A stretch of 64,000 nucleotides of DNA from Trifolium pratense (lineage: Eukaryota; Streptophyta; Magnoliopsida; Fabales; Fabaceae): NCBI RefSeq assembly GCF_020283565.1, contig NC_060064.1:8918266-8982265 (forward strand), read 5' to 3'. Position 1 is the first letter of the stretch, and each line of letters opens with the position of its first letter. The notes below the pieces were generated by a model that worked only from the letters and a program-made list of their open reading frames with translations, did no database searches and was not told the DNA's origin. Below are positions 1-10,000 of this stretch, one piece after another. The translations under genes and the position numbers were made by a program.

Positions 1-600
1 ATTGAATTGGCGATTGATTTGGTTAAAAAAATGAATTAGCGTAGTAAAAGTTTCAGATTTATGTTGCATGAGATATAACCAAGTACAACGTGAATAATCG
101 TCGACAATTGTTAAAAAAAATCGTGATCCATTGTGTGATGGAGTAGAGATGGATTGTTTCAATTGATAGATTTTCGGAGCATTGGACTGAGAAAAACGAT
201 CCTTGAGATCGGTCCAGATTTGTGCCGCTGTTTCGGCGTAGAGAATACTAGGGCGAATCTCGGTTGAAACCGAGTTGAGAATCCAGCTAGCAACCATATC
301 GTTGCAGCGGCGCCACTTAGAGATATCATCGGCCTTCTTCGGACAGGTTAGGGTTCCATCGACAAACCCGAATTTGTTTTTGGCACGAAGTGCCATTGTT
401 ACGGCTCGGCTCCATGAACCATAGTTGTCGACCGTGAGCAGAGGTGTAACAAGGACAGTTGCAGGGTTGTCGGAATGATGGATGACGCATGGATCGGTGT
501 TGGAGGTGGTGGCGGATTGATCATGGATCGGTGGGTTTTGTGAAGGGATCGGCGGGTTTTGTGAAGGGATTGGGATGGTGGTTGGTGGAACATCAGACAT
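1..600 (-). pseudogene. Copia gag fused in frame to integrase fragment
   Basis: The frame opens at ATG 600-598 and has no stop in the 200 codons visible. Residues 1-148 are a Copia gag N-terminus: a Pro/Ser/Gln-rich lead, then the plant Copia signatures NYGSWSRAV, KFGFVDGT, KWRRCNDMV and IYQLKQS. From about residue 162 the sequence is integrase core (FLTIVDDYSR, then TWLYLM-like text with one change), which includes the first catalytic Asp. The gag C-terminus, zinc knuckle, protease and integrase zinc finger are missing. The deletion junction falls around positions 126-156 and preserved the frame. The product would be a gag-integrase chimera; I infer no enzymatic function because the rest of pol is not seen. 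Confidence 0.85.
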
Positions 601-686
601 GGTGATGCGAGTGAGTGAGTGAGGCGATGAAGAAGGGTTGAAACAGGATGATAAACACAAACTGAAGGAGATTAACCAGAGAAAAA

Positions 687-695
687 CTGATACCA
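687..695 (-). other. Primer-binding site (tRNA-iMet type)
   Basis: TGGTATCAG on the minus strand, the usual Copia primer site complementary to initiator tRNA-Met, directly after the LTR end and about 90 bases before the gag ATG. Confidence 0.8.
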
Positions 696-900
696 TATAA
701 GAAGGGAAGAGTATCGATACATACAAGGAGAGGCAAGAATATTGTATCGTAAAAGTGTTGTATATGTTTTGTAATTTGATGTACATATATATATATGAGA
801 GTACAAGGATCTGTATACTAATTGCCTATAATTGTCTAGTCTATAATTGCCTATAATAGAAATCCTATTTTAAATACAATTATGATACAATATTTTGACA
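696..900 (-). repeat. Copia 5' LTR, about 205 bp
   Basis: It starts TGTCAAAATATTGTATC at 900 and ends ...CTTCTTATA just before the primer site. The start is the normal TG; the end is not a clean CA, so the 3' boundary is approximate. A LTR of about 0.2 kb is short for Copia. No second copy is in the window to confirm the ends. Confidence 0.7.
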
Positions 901-1023
901 GCTATATGGATATGCATTGCCATCATGTTTACACGCCTATAGTTATATTGCCAGCACATGTTTGCTTGGCTTTGACCTTCTTAAATGTGAATAATATGTG
1001 CTTATCCTTAACAAATAGTTAAT

Positions 1024-1803
1024 ATGCCCAAAAAGTCAATGAAGCATAAATGCAAAGAAAAAGAAACTTCAAGCTCTCGTACAAAAAGAAGGAAATCATA
1101 CATTGCTTGGGATGATTATGATATGACCTCATTCGATGAATCTGAAATTGAGGAAGCAAACCTATGTCTCGTGGCTCATCAAGAAGAAGAGGTAAATTCT
1201 TTCGAATCTGAGCCTAACTTTACTTATGATGAGTTGCTCTTTATTTGTGAAGAATTAAATAAGGAGTCTAGCAAGTTTAAAAAAATTGTTTCTACTTCTA
1301 AGAAAACTATTTCCACTCTTGAATCCAAAATTAATGTTTTAACTAAGGAAATAGAGGATCTTAAAGAGAAACAAGTTTTTCTAAGCGAGATATCTACTTA
1401 CACCCCTTGTGAAAACGAGAAAGAAAATATTGAATGTAATGAATGCAATATCTTGAAAGATAAAGTTGAAGATTAGAATAATGTTCTTGCAAAATTCACA
1501 ATGGGTAGAGACAAATTAGACATCATTTTGGGTAATCAAAAGGCAAGTTATAATAAAGCTGGTTTGGGTTATAAACCAAAAAGACACATTTTACCTTTCA
1601 AAAGAAATTTTAGCCTAAACAAGACTTCTAGTAGACCTTTTGTTAAATGTTTCTATTGCAACAAAAATGGTCATACTTCATCTATTTGTAATTTGAGAAA
1701 GAACCAATATTTAAATAATAGATGAGAAGGAATTTCAAATGGCAATTTGCCTAAAGCTAACTCTCAAGGACCCAAAATGATTTGGGTACCAAAAGCCAAA
1801 ATT
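1024..1803 (+). pseudogene. Sirevirus gag fragment with CCHC zinc knuckle
   Basis: One frame from ATG 1024, interrupted by TAG at 1474-1476 and TGA at 1723-1725. The front part is Lys/Glu-rich and coiled-coil-like (LESKINVLTKEIEDLKEK). After the first stop come KFTMGRDKLDIILGNQ and a CCHC knuckle, CFYCNKNGHTSSIC, around 1648-1690. The frame continues to GPKMIWVPKAK before 1803. These motifs are typical of the gag C-terminal half of Sirevirus-like Copia elements, which is where the ORF breaks off. The N-terminal gag domain is missing. Clearly non-functional. Confidence 0.8.
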
Positions 1804-1839
1804 TGATTTTTGTTGTAGGTGTGCTTCGAGCCCAAAAAC

Positions 1840-1985
1840 TCAAATTGTATATCTTTAATGGCTATTCAAAGCACATCACATGGGAGAAAAATGAGTTGTC
1901 CTTATTATCACAAAAAAAAAAAGTTTATGCATCGCGAGGTGATGTAAAATTCTCCAAAAAGAAATTGCAAATTCAAGAAAGCAAA
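1840..1985 (+). pseudogene. Copia protease remnant
   Basis: The text NGYSKHITWEKNELSLL resembles the Copia protease stretch that normally reads D-S-G-x-S-x-H-M-T-G. The catalytic Asp position is Asn here and the frame is shifted relative to gag. It runs out before any reverse transcriptase. A decayed junction fragment. Confidence 0.55.
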
Positions 1986-2085
1986 AATGTTTTAATCTTT
2001 TCACTCTACTATCCTTTTTATTTATTTATTTTTCGTGAATATATGCCTTGCCATGATTATTTCTTTCCCGCTTTTTGATAATGCC

Positions 2086-2270
2086 AAAAGGGGGAGAGTT
2101 GTGTGATTTGCATGTTTCAGGGGGAGTAGTTTGTAAATGTTTGCATATAGAAAGGGGGAGAATAATCTGCGCTTATCTCTAATATATACTTTATTATTGA
2201 TTAATTTTATCCTAACCCCTTCATTGAGCAAATCCCACCAAGAGATGTTTGTCATCATCAAAAAGGGGGA
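2086..2270 (+). other. Multiple polypurine tracts (Sirevirus mPPT)
   Basis: Four purine tracts with a GGGGGAG core lie near 2091, 2120, 2154 and 2264. The last stands directly before the LTR start, so it is the likely working plus-strand primer; the others are the extra copies seen in Sireviruses. Confidence 0.7.
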
Positions 2271-2273
2271 GAA

Positions 2274-2530
2274 TGTGAATATATGCCTTGACAGGAATAT
2301 TTTTGTTTTGATGATTGACAAAAGAGTCCGAGAATGACAAGGATGCAAAAAGCAGAAAAGAGGGTCAAACTTTTCAAGAAAATGGTATAAATTGGATTTT
2401 ATTTTATGGTCATCATGGAATTAAAGTGCAATCAAGAAAAATATTTTCCAGACGTGTTTTGCTCAGCTAACGGCTAGTATTTGTTTTGCACTTCATTCTC
2501 ATTTCATTTTCTATATAAATAGAGTCTTGT
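2274..2530 (+). repeat. Sirevirus 3' LTR, truncated, with TATA box
   Basis: Starts TGTGAATATATGCC right after the last polypurine tract. A promoter-like TATATAAATAGA lies at 2512-2523. The LTR end is not visible: from about 2530 the sequence belongs to the leader of the opposite-strand element whose LTR is at 2908-4077. The phrase GTGAATATATGCCTTG also occurs at 2036, suggesting a rearranged 3' end. Confidence 0.55.
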
Positions 2531-2893
2531 GCCAGAACAGAGTGTTGCACACTCAAAACCACCAGGAGTTTTCCATCATATATATATGCATATGCAGCGG
2601 AATTCAAACCAGAAAACTCCTCAACAAACTTCAGGCACACCATAATGACTTTTTCACAAACTCCACACTCCAGGTGCAAAAGGTTAACATAGGCTTGAAA
2701 ATAAATCAAACCATACAGCAGCTCAACACCAAAGCTCCACACCTTGCCATGAATAGTCCATCCTCCACTTCTAGGGACCATTCAAACAAATATGAACTTC
2801 TCAAAGTCCAAACAACTTTTCAGTATTCCTTACTTGTTCATAACCAGAAAGTATCTTCCCTAAGATCTCACCCAGATACAGAACAGGATGCCT

Positions 2894-2905
2894 GCTCTGA
2901 TACCA
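2894..2905 (-). other. Primer-binding site of second Copia element
   Basis: TGGTATCAGAGC on the minus strand, complementary to initiator tRNA-Met, two bases after the LTR end at 2908. The 370 bases that follow on the minus strand (2893-2530) are its leader; no gag is recognisable. Confidence 0.75.
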
Positions 2906-2907
2906 AT

Positions 2908-4077
2908 TGAAATTCTGGTACACAGTAGACAAGTGTTGTTCACGATGTGCAGACATTTGTCGCAACACTTGTCTTAGCAGTAAGAACAATAAAACAGAGC
3001 ATTAAAAACATATACTGAAAAGCATAAACGACACACATAATTGTTAACCCAGTTCAGCCTAACAGCCTAATCTGGGGGATACCAATCCAGGAGGAAATTC
3101 ACTATCAGCAGTATTAATTCGGAGCTAAACTCCCCCGTTTACAACTCCTCACTTAATCCCTACCCAATGCAACTTCTACCTAGGAACTCCTAGATATGAG
3201 ACCCCGTCTCACTCCCCTCAACCTCACAACCAGTAAGGATTTCAATAACAACATGATGGAGACACTCTCCTTGACAAAGATGAAGACACACTTCAATAAC
3301 ATCACCACCTAGCCAACGACTAAGTTCACAATTTGGAGTTGCTTAAAAGCTTCCTCCAATTACAATACTCAACTCATTACCTATAGGTTTCTGAGTGAGG
3401 ACATAGTGACTATCTCACAACCCGAGTGGTTCACTTTACACCAACTCTCCTAGAGAGTGGCTCAAAGACACGAAACCCTTAAAAGACTACATCTTTGATA
3501 TTCTATTTTAGCTTCAAGTTTCGGTCAATAATAAGGGTTAGCAGCACCCTTTAAATAGCAGAGCCTCGTGGGCTTTTCATAATGCTTCAGCTCCAATAAA
3601 TCTTCTAGATGCAAAATATATATTTTTACCAAATCTTTATTTGCATCAAATATTCCTCCCATAAATATATTTGTTGTAAATATATTTTAAAATTAAATCT
3701 TCTAATCTTCTGGAAGCACAAAGATTTATTTGAAATAAATCTTTTATATTTTCTGCAGCAATCTTCACAAGATATATTTTTGAAACAAATATTATATTTT
3801 CTAAAAGTTATTTTATTCCTTTAGAAAATAGAACTAGGGTTCAGCTGCCTTCTGAAACACATTGATCACGTGCGCCTTGTTGAGTAAGAAACCACGAAAC
3901 AATTCTTCAATCAAATCTTCGAAAGATTGAGTAGAAAATAAAAACGCTAGCTGGCGCGAACAATCAGACATACAAGTGTTGTTACATCTGTCGCAACACT
4001 TGGCGTAAGCACATATGTCTCAACACTTGGCTAAAAGATGTTTTTGCAAAATGTAGCCAACATACAAAAACCCAACA
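2908..4077 (-). repeat. Copia LTR, about 1.17 kb
   Basis: On the minus strand it runs from TGTTGGGTTTTTGTATG (4077) to ...CAGAATTTCA (2908), followed by a tRNA-Met primer site, so it is a 5' LTR. A TATA-like TATTTAAAG lies on the minus strand near 3560. The motif ACAAGTGTTG with CGCAACACTTG occurs near both ends (2929-2980 and 3970-4030), an internal direct repeat. No partner LTR is in the window. Confidence 0.75.
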
Positions 4078-4194
4078 ATTTAGGAAAAGAAACAAAAAAA
4101 AAAATAATGCAAACATAGCATGTAATAGAGTACCTATTAATTTTATTTCCCTATATGTAGCATTTCCCTCCCTTTTGTTTATCCACATGCAAAG
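4078..4194 (+). repeat. Left arm of a split inverted-repeat element (outer part)
   Basis: The sequence from TTAGGAAAAGAAAC to TTATCCACATGCAAAG matches, in reverse complement, the stretch 20800-20916. Its inner continuation is 20405-20446, beyond the 16-kb Gypsy insertion. Together they make a roughly 160-bp arm of a foldback or MITE-like DNA element. Confidence 0.75.
4190..4194 (+). other. Target-site duplication CAAAG, left copy
   Basis: CAAAG stands directly before the 5' LTR and again at 20405-20409 directly after the 3' LTR. It sits within one arm of the inverted repeat, which independently confirms both element ends. Confidence 0.9.
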
Positions 4195-4625
4195 TGTTCT
4201 GGGCCGAGCATCACGCTCGAGCCTAAGAGGATGTCGAACACATACGATCCGAGCAAGCATGTACGAAGAGCCCGTTAGACGTGCTCGACCCTCCAACGGT
4301 CAGATACTCTTACGTATCGTAACGGCCGTAAACCGGAATGATGGGCATTAACTGCACATCAAGGCTTCCAAGCCGTTTTCCGGCAGCCACTTGATGGCCA
4401 TTAATGCCATCAAGGGCCTTGGCCCTGCGCTGGGGGCTATATATATGTGTCTCCACTTCATTCACAAGGTACGCATTATTTTAGCCAAGAAAACCTTTAC
4501 ACACAAACTGACTTGACCGTCGGAGTGCCTGCAGGTACACAACCCCCTCCGCTTCAACAGGGGTCTCAACGCTCTCAACCACCGTAAACGCCGGCGGACT
4601 CGCACTCTTCTGGTCTACACGATCA
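4195..4625 (+). repeat. 5' LTR of Tat element
   Basis: From TGTTCTGGGCCGAGC to ...CTACACGATCA. It matches 19973-20404 almost base for base. A TATA-like GGGGGCTATATATATG lies near 4432-4446 and would start genomic RNA about 30 bases later. Confidence 0.92.
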
Positions 4626-4632
4626 GTGGCGC

Positions 4633-5415
4633 TAGGGGTGTACATGGGTCGGGTAAATACGGTTGACCCGGTCAAACCCACCCAATCCAACCCAAAAAAG
4701 TGGGTTGGGTTGGGCAAGTGGGTGGGTATGGATTTCAAAAATGAAAAACCCATAAAAAAATTGGGTTACGGGTAAAACCGGACCCAACCCAAAAAACCCA
4801 CTTACCCACTAGTGCTATGTTTTTTGAAATATTTTTTATGAAAATACTAAAGATTTTTTCATTTGATCATTAAATATTTTTTATATTGAAAATAAGTTAT
4901 ACTATTTTTTAAGAAAATAGAAAGATTGAATAATTTTTATAAACAAATATGATAATTTATCGCACTATTTAAAAAATAAAAAGAAAAACTTGAATAATTT
5001 TCATGAATATATATTATAATTCATCATTTAGTCATTTTATATTAAAAAAAACAAAAAAAATTATTTGGGTAGCAAACTATCTAACCCGTAAATTAGTGGG
5101 TTTACACGAAAAATATGTGATTATTTTTTATAGTGAAAAAAGTTACACTATTTTTCAAGAAAATAATATGGTTCAGTTATTTTTATGAAAAAATATGATG
5201 ATTCGACATTTAAATATTTAATATAAAAAAATAGAAAAATAATTTGGGTAACCCACTACCCAACCCAATCCAACCCGGAAATTAGTGGATTTACCCAACC
5301 CGACCCAATGTTTATAACGGGTGGTTATTTTCCTCGACCCAATCCGGAGTATCCTATGTGGTTCGGGTTTTGGTTTTGGTCAAACCCAACCCAATCCGGC
5401 CCACGTACACCCTTA
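4633..5415. mobile_element. hAT MITE inserted at the primer-binding site
   Basis: Ends are TAGGGGTGTAC and the inverted GTACACCCTTA, flanked by a perfect 8-bp TSD AGTGGCGC (4625-4632 and 5416-5423). An 8-bp TSD and short TIR fit hAT. The interior is AT-rich with GGGTTGGGT / ACCCAACCC runs near each end and no transposase. It separates the 5' LTR from a full primer site at 5418. Confidence 0.92.
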
Positions 5416-5417
5416 AG

Positions 5418-5435
5418 TGGCGCCGTCTGTGGGGA
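5418..5435 (+). other. Primer-binding site of Tat element
   Basis: TGGCGCCGTCTGTGGGGA, the primer site type used by Tat-lineage Gypsy elements. Normally it is one base from the LTR; here the hAT MITE pushes it about 790 bases away, leaving only TGGCGC beside the LTR. Confidence 0.85.
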
Positions 5436-5501
5436 TAGTAGTTTCCCTGTTTCTTCAAACCAAAAACTAAACACCTTCCAAAAACAACCACCCTGCGATC
5501 A

Positions 5502-7031
5502 ATGGCTGGCGTTAACAACCACCAACTCCCGGAGCACGTGGCGGAGAACAACGCTCAACCAATGGACTACGCGCCGTACCACCCGCTGGACGACCAGTTC
5601 GCCTCCATAACGGAAGATGGCCAAGGGGGGCAAAACGTGCATGATGAGCCCTACAACCCAGAAGAACCGCAGATCCCTGTGGCTACCCCGCCACAGGCGA
5701 CTCCGACAGTGGCTATCCCTCCGGGAGTCCCCATGCAGGATATGATGGCTGCGCTGGTCAATGCAATCAACCGCCAGTCGGACTTACTACTGCAGCAAAA
5801 CCAGAGATTCGAGCAGCAAAATCAAAGGCTCGAACAACAAAGCCGTCGCATCGACGCAATTGCTGAATCAAGGGTAACAACGCAAGCTCGCCAAACTCGC
5901 CGTTCACCCACACCTGTGAGTAGCAGAACTTTCTCCAGGTCACGCTCACCACCTCGCCGAAGGAGCGAGAGGAGGATGAGCCCGAGGAGAAACGAGGAAG
6001 TATCTCGAAACTCCACCTCGCCGAGGAGACACTCCCCTAGAAGGGACAATCCTCCTCGCCACCAAAGACACCGATCCCCGGAAGAGAGGGACAGCCACCA
6101 AGGCCCCCTCTCCCGAAGAATCCGGGAACTCCCTCTACCGGTCGGTCTCGAGAAACCACCGGTAATGGATACCTACGATGGCTCGACAGATCCAGACGAG
6201 CACATCGAGAATCTGGAGGCTCTCCTCGAGTACAGAAATGTACGAGGCTCTATCAAGTGTAAGCTCTTTCCCACGACTCTAAGGAAAGGCGCTATGGCTT
6301 GGTATAAGAGCTTGGCGCCGGGATCCGTAGATTCCTGGTCGGACCTCTGCGCCCGCTTCCGGGCCCATTTCACGTCTTCGAAGCGCCATCCAAAAACGGA
6401 AGCGACCCTCGAAGCCATTATTCAAGGCGAAACGGAGCCCCTCAGGTCCTATCTGGAGCGCTTCAACAAAGCGACCGTCGAGGTAAAGGTCGAAGAAAGT
6501 ATGAAGCTGTACCTCCTCGACAGGGGACTCCGTCGGGACAGCGACTTTGCCAAAGCTGTCGGGATCGAAGAGCCGAAAACGTTGGATGCTTTCTTCCAAA
6601 AGGCGAAGAAGTACATCGCCTACGAGGAGAAACAGAAGGCCATAGATTTAAGGAGGCCTAAAAGTCAGGAAAAACCCAGGACCCACGAGAAAGATGAAGC
6701 TGGAACCTCGCGAAGAGGTAACGAAAAAGGAAGGGAGGATAGGATCAAGGAGTCCAAACCTCTACGTGGAAAGTTCACAACTTACACTCCACTGAATGCG
6801 TCAAGAGACCGCATTTTTGCTGAAGTCTCCGCTGCGGACTTCAAGAAGGCTGGGATCCACTTCCCAAGACAGCAGCCCATGAAGGCAAATACTGATAGGA
6901 CGAAATTTTGTCGCTATCATAAAAGCCATGGACACGTCACTGAAGACTGTGTCCACCTAAAAGACGCCATCGAGATTCTAATACAGAAGGGCTATGCCCG
7001 AAGATACGTTCAGAACGGAGAACAAGTATAA
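5502..7031 (+). CDS. Gag polyprotein of Tat element
   Basis: A 509-residue gag. The N-terminal third is Gln-rich with a short coiled coil (QQNQRFEQQNQRLEQQ). Residues about 125-205 form an Arg-Ser-Pro-rich stretch resembling the RS domains of splicing factors. The retrotransposon gag domain follows (about 220-390), with DTYDGSTDPDEHIENLEA, AMAWYKSLAPGS and a TLEAIIQGETEPLRSYL-type motif. Near residue 470 a zinc-binding CRYHKSHGHVTEDC is present. The frame ends at TAA 7029-7031, but the same frame reopens at once through a poly-Gln stretch into the protease region, so this stop may have been CAA in the progenitor. Gag coats the genomic RNA and forms the virus-like particle. Confidence 0.9.
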   Translation: MAGVNNHQLPEHVAENNAQPMDYAPYHPLDDQFASITEDGQGGQNVHDEPYNPEEPQIPVATPPQATPTVAIPPGVPMQDMMAALVNAINRQSDLLLQQNQRFEQQNQRLEQQSRRIDAIAESRVTTQARQTRRSPTPVSSRTFSRSRSPPRRRSERRMSPRRNEEVSRNSTSPRRHSPRRDNPPRHQRHRSPEERDSHQGPLSRRIRELPLPVGLEKPPVMDTYDGSTDPDEHIENLEALLEYRNVRGSIKCKLFPTTLRKGAMAWYKSLAPGSVDSWSDLCARFRAHFTSSKRHPKTEATLEAIIQGETEPLRSYLERFNKATVEVKVEESMKLYLLDRGLRRDSDFAKAVGIEEPKTLDAFFQKAKKYIAYEEKQKAIDLRRPKSQEKPRTHEKDEAGTSRRGNEKGREDRIKESKPLRGKFTTYTPLNASRDRIFAEVSAADFKKAGIHFPRQQPMKANTDRTKFCRYHKSHGHVTEDCVHLKDAIEILIQKGYARRYVQNGEQV

Positions 7032-10000
7032 CAACAACAACAACAGCGGGAGCCTCAAGAGGTCGCAATGGCCATTGATGTCTCCGAGCAAGAAAACAAC
7101 AGAGGCATAGTCCCTCAGGCCCTTGCCATTTCAGCAACAGAGATCCCACTCCCATCCCCAGGGTCGGATGAGGGAGCTCTCATGAGGCATTTCAACGCCC
7201 ACCTGAATGGCTCATGGGAGAATTTCCCCAAAGCACTGGTGATAACAGGGGGAGGGCTCAACAAAGTCACCCTCGGCTTGGTGAAAAGAAAATTCGAGGA
7301 GCTGGAAACTATTTCCTCAGTGACTCCCATCACCGTCTCCAAACCTGTGGAAGGCTCCGACCCGCTGGCCTTCTACAAATCAGAAGTTCCTGGGGGCTCG
7401 CCAAACTACTAGATACCGCTATTGGTGAGAGCTCGCATGGCGAACTTCGACGTCCACCGCATCCTCGTAGATCAGGGGAGCTCGTGCGACGTGATGTACT
7501 CAGGGCTCTTCAAAACTTTACAGCCGTCGGAGAAGAACCTGATTCCATATGTAGGACCTAACCTTCAGGGGTTCAACGGGTCGACTACCAAGCCTTGGGG
7601 ATATGTGGACCTCATCGTCACCTTTGGCGAGGAGAAGGCAATGAAGTCCGTGAGGACACAATTCATGGTCGTCGACTGCCCCTCGCTGTACAATTGCATC
7701 ATCGGCAGGACTACCTTAGCCGAGTTGTACGTTGTGTCGTCAACCGTTCATCTGAAGCTGAAATACTACACACCGGATGATCAGGTCGCTACCATCAACG
7801 GCGACATAGCTGCTGCGAGGAGATGTTTTGAGGCCGCGGCAAAAAATCTGAGCACCGTGGTGACCCCTAAGAAATCTGAACAAAAGAAAAATCCGGGGAT
7901 AAACACTATTGGAGGTTCCGTCGACATCGATGCTCGACTCACAAAAAAGGAGCACCAGGAAGAAAAGCAGAAAGACCTCCCTGTTGCTGAAAAGAAAATC
8001 TGCCGCCCAATTCTGGACGGAGATTTCGAACTGGTACCCCTGGGCGAAGACTCCCTCAAAGGGATCAAGATTGGAACTGGGCTCCCCGACTTGGTCAAAA
8101 AGCAGCTGATCGCTTGCCTAAAGGACAATGCTGAACTGTTCGCCTGGAGCGCTGCAGAGATGCCCGGAATCGACCCTAAGGTCGCTTGTCATCAATTGAC
8201 TTTAGATCCTAGGGCTAGTGCCGTTGTTCAGCGGCGTAGGAAGCAGTCTCCCGAGAAAGCGGAGGCTGCTGAAAAAGCTGTAAAAGACCTCCTCGAGGCA
8301 AATTTCATTTCGGAAGCCAGGTACACCACCTGGCTATCCAATGTTGTACTTGTTAAGAAATCGAATGGAAAATGGCGCATGTGTGTTGATTATACCGATC
8401 TTAATAGGGCTTGCCCTAAAGACGCTTACCCTTTACCTAACATAGACAAATTAGTAGATAATTCATCAGGATTTAAATTACTATCGTTTATGGACGCGTA
8501 CTCGGGTTATAATCAAATAAAAATGGTTGAAATCGATAAAAAGAAAACAGCGTTTATGACCGAATCCGGTAATTATTATTACAACGTAATGCCTTTCGGG
8601 CTTAAAAACGCGGGCGCCACATACCAAAGGATGATGAACAAAGTCTTCAATAATGAAATCGGTGACATGCTCGAAGTCTACATGGATGATATGATCGTCA
8701 AATCCGAAGAGGAAGTCGATCATACAGCCCATCTGTAAAGAGTGTTCGACCAAGCGAGAAAGTACAATATGAGATTTAATCCTGAAAAATGCACGTTCGG
8801 CGTAAAAGCTGGGAAATTCCTCGGATTCTACTTAACCGAAAGAGGAATCGAAGCTAACCTCGATAAATGCAGAGCATTTTTTGAATTTCCTACACCGGAC
8901 TCGAAGAAATCAATCCAATCGCTAAATGGGATGCTCACAGCCTTATCTCGTTTTGTCGCAAAATCCGCTCAACACGCGCTACCCTTATTCAAATTACTTC
9001 GAAAAGAATCCGCATTCGAATGGACGAAGGAATGCGAGGACGCGCTACAACACTTAAAACGAGCATTATCCGAACCCCCAGTCCTAACGCGACCTAACGA
9101 AGGGGAAACCCTATACCTTTACCTCGCCGTAGCATCGGAGGCCATCAGCGCCGTTCTCATCAGAGAAACCGAGCAAGGGCAAAAACCCGTCTATTTTGTG
9201 AGTAAGGCCCTGCAAGGACCCGAACTCCGGTACTTACAGATTGAAAAAACGGCCTTAGCAGTAGTCATGGCCGCGAGGAAATTAAGACATTATTTCTTAG
9301 CTCACTCCATCGTTGTTCGAACCGATCAACCGATTAAGCAACTCCAGGCCCTGCAAGGACCCGAACTCCGGTACTTACAGATTGAAAAAACGGCCTTAGC
9401 AGTAGTCATGGCCGCGAGGAAATTAAGACATTATTTCTTAGCTCACTCCATCGTTGTTCGAACCGATCAACCGATTAAGCAACTCCTCGCGAGGCCGGAT
9501 ATGACAGGACGAATGCTAAAATGGTCGCTCGAGTTGTCCGAATTCGAAATCTTTTTCGAAAGCAGAAAGGCGTTAAAAGCCCAAGTGCTAGCAGACTTCG
9601 TAGCCGAGATGACCACACCATCTACCCCGGATAAGAACAAATGGACCATCTTCGTGGATGGATCCTCGAATCCACAAGGGAGTGGTGCAGGAATAATGCT
9701 CGAAAACAGCGAAGGAGTACTCATAGAAGTTTCGCTCGAGCTCGCCTTTCCGACCACGAACAACCAGGCCGAGTACGAAGCCTTCCTGGCGGGATTGAGG
9801 TTGGCTCAGGATATGGAAGCCGAGGAGATTAAGATATTCACGGACTCACAACTGGTCGCATCCCAAATAGCCGGAGAATACCAAACAAAAGACGAACGAC
9901 TCACGGAATATTTAAACTTGATCAAAGAAAAATTGACTAAATTCAAGCAAACCGAAGTCAAACATGTTCCTCGCGAGCATAATGCAAGAGCAGATATCTT

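Larger units (their letters stand above)
1..900 (-). mobile_element. Ty1/Copia element, 5' part (LTR, PBS, gag-integrase)
   Basis: On the minus strand the order is LTR (900 to 696), a TGGTATCAG primer-binding site (695 to 687), a leader, then an open frame from 600 running off the window. This is the 5' end of a Copia retrotransposon. The rest of the element, including its 3' LTR, lies outside the window. An internal deletion joins gag to integrase, so it is non-autonomous. Confidence 0.85.
901..2530 (+). mobile_element. Sirevirus-type Copia remnant (gag, PR scrap, PPTs, LTR start)
   Basis: On the plus strand the remnant reads gag with one zinc knuckle (1024-1803), a decayed protease segment (about 1840-1985), then a run of purine-rich GGGGGAGA tracts (2086-2270), then an LTR start at 2274. 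Reverse transcriptase, RNase H and integrase are missing, so a large internal deletion joins protease to the 3' end. Repeated polypurine tracts are a known hallmark of the Sirevirus lineage. The stretch 901-1023 shows nothing I recognise. Confidence 0.7.

Noticed and set aside
2467..2781. Minus-strand ORF with KVWSFGVELL, resembling a protein kinase
   Set aside because: Only one short kinase-like phrase and no other subdomain; it lies in the leader of the minus-strand Copia element right after its primer site. Chance similarity is more likely.
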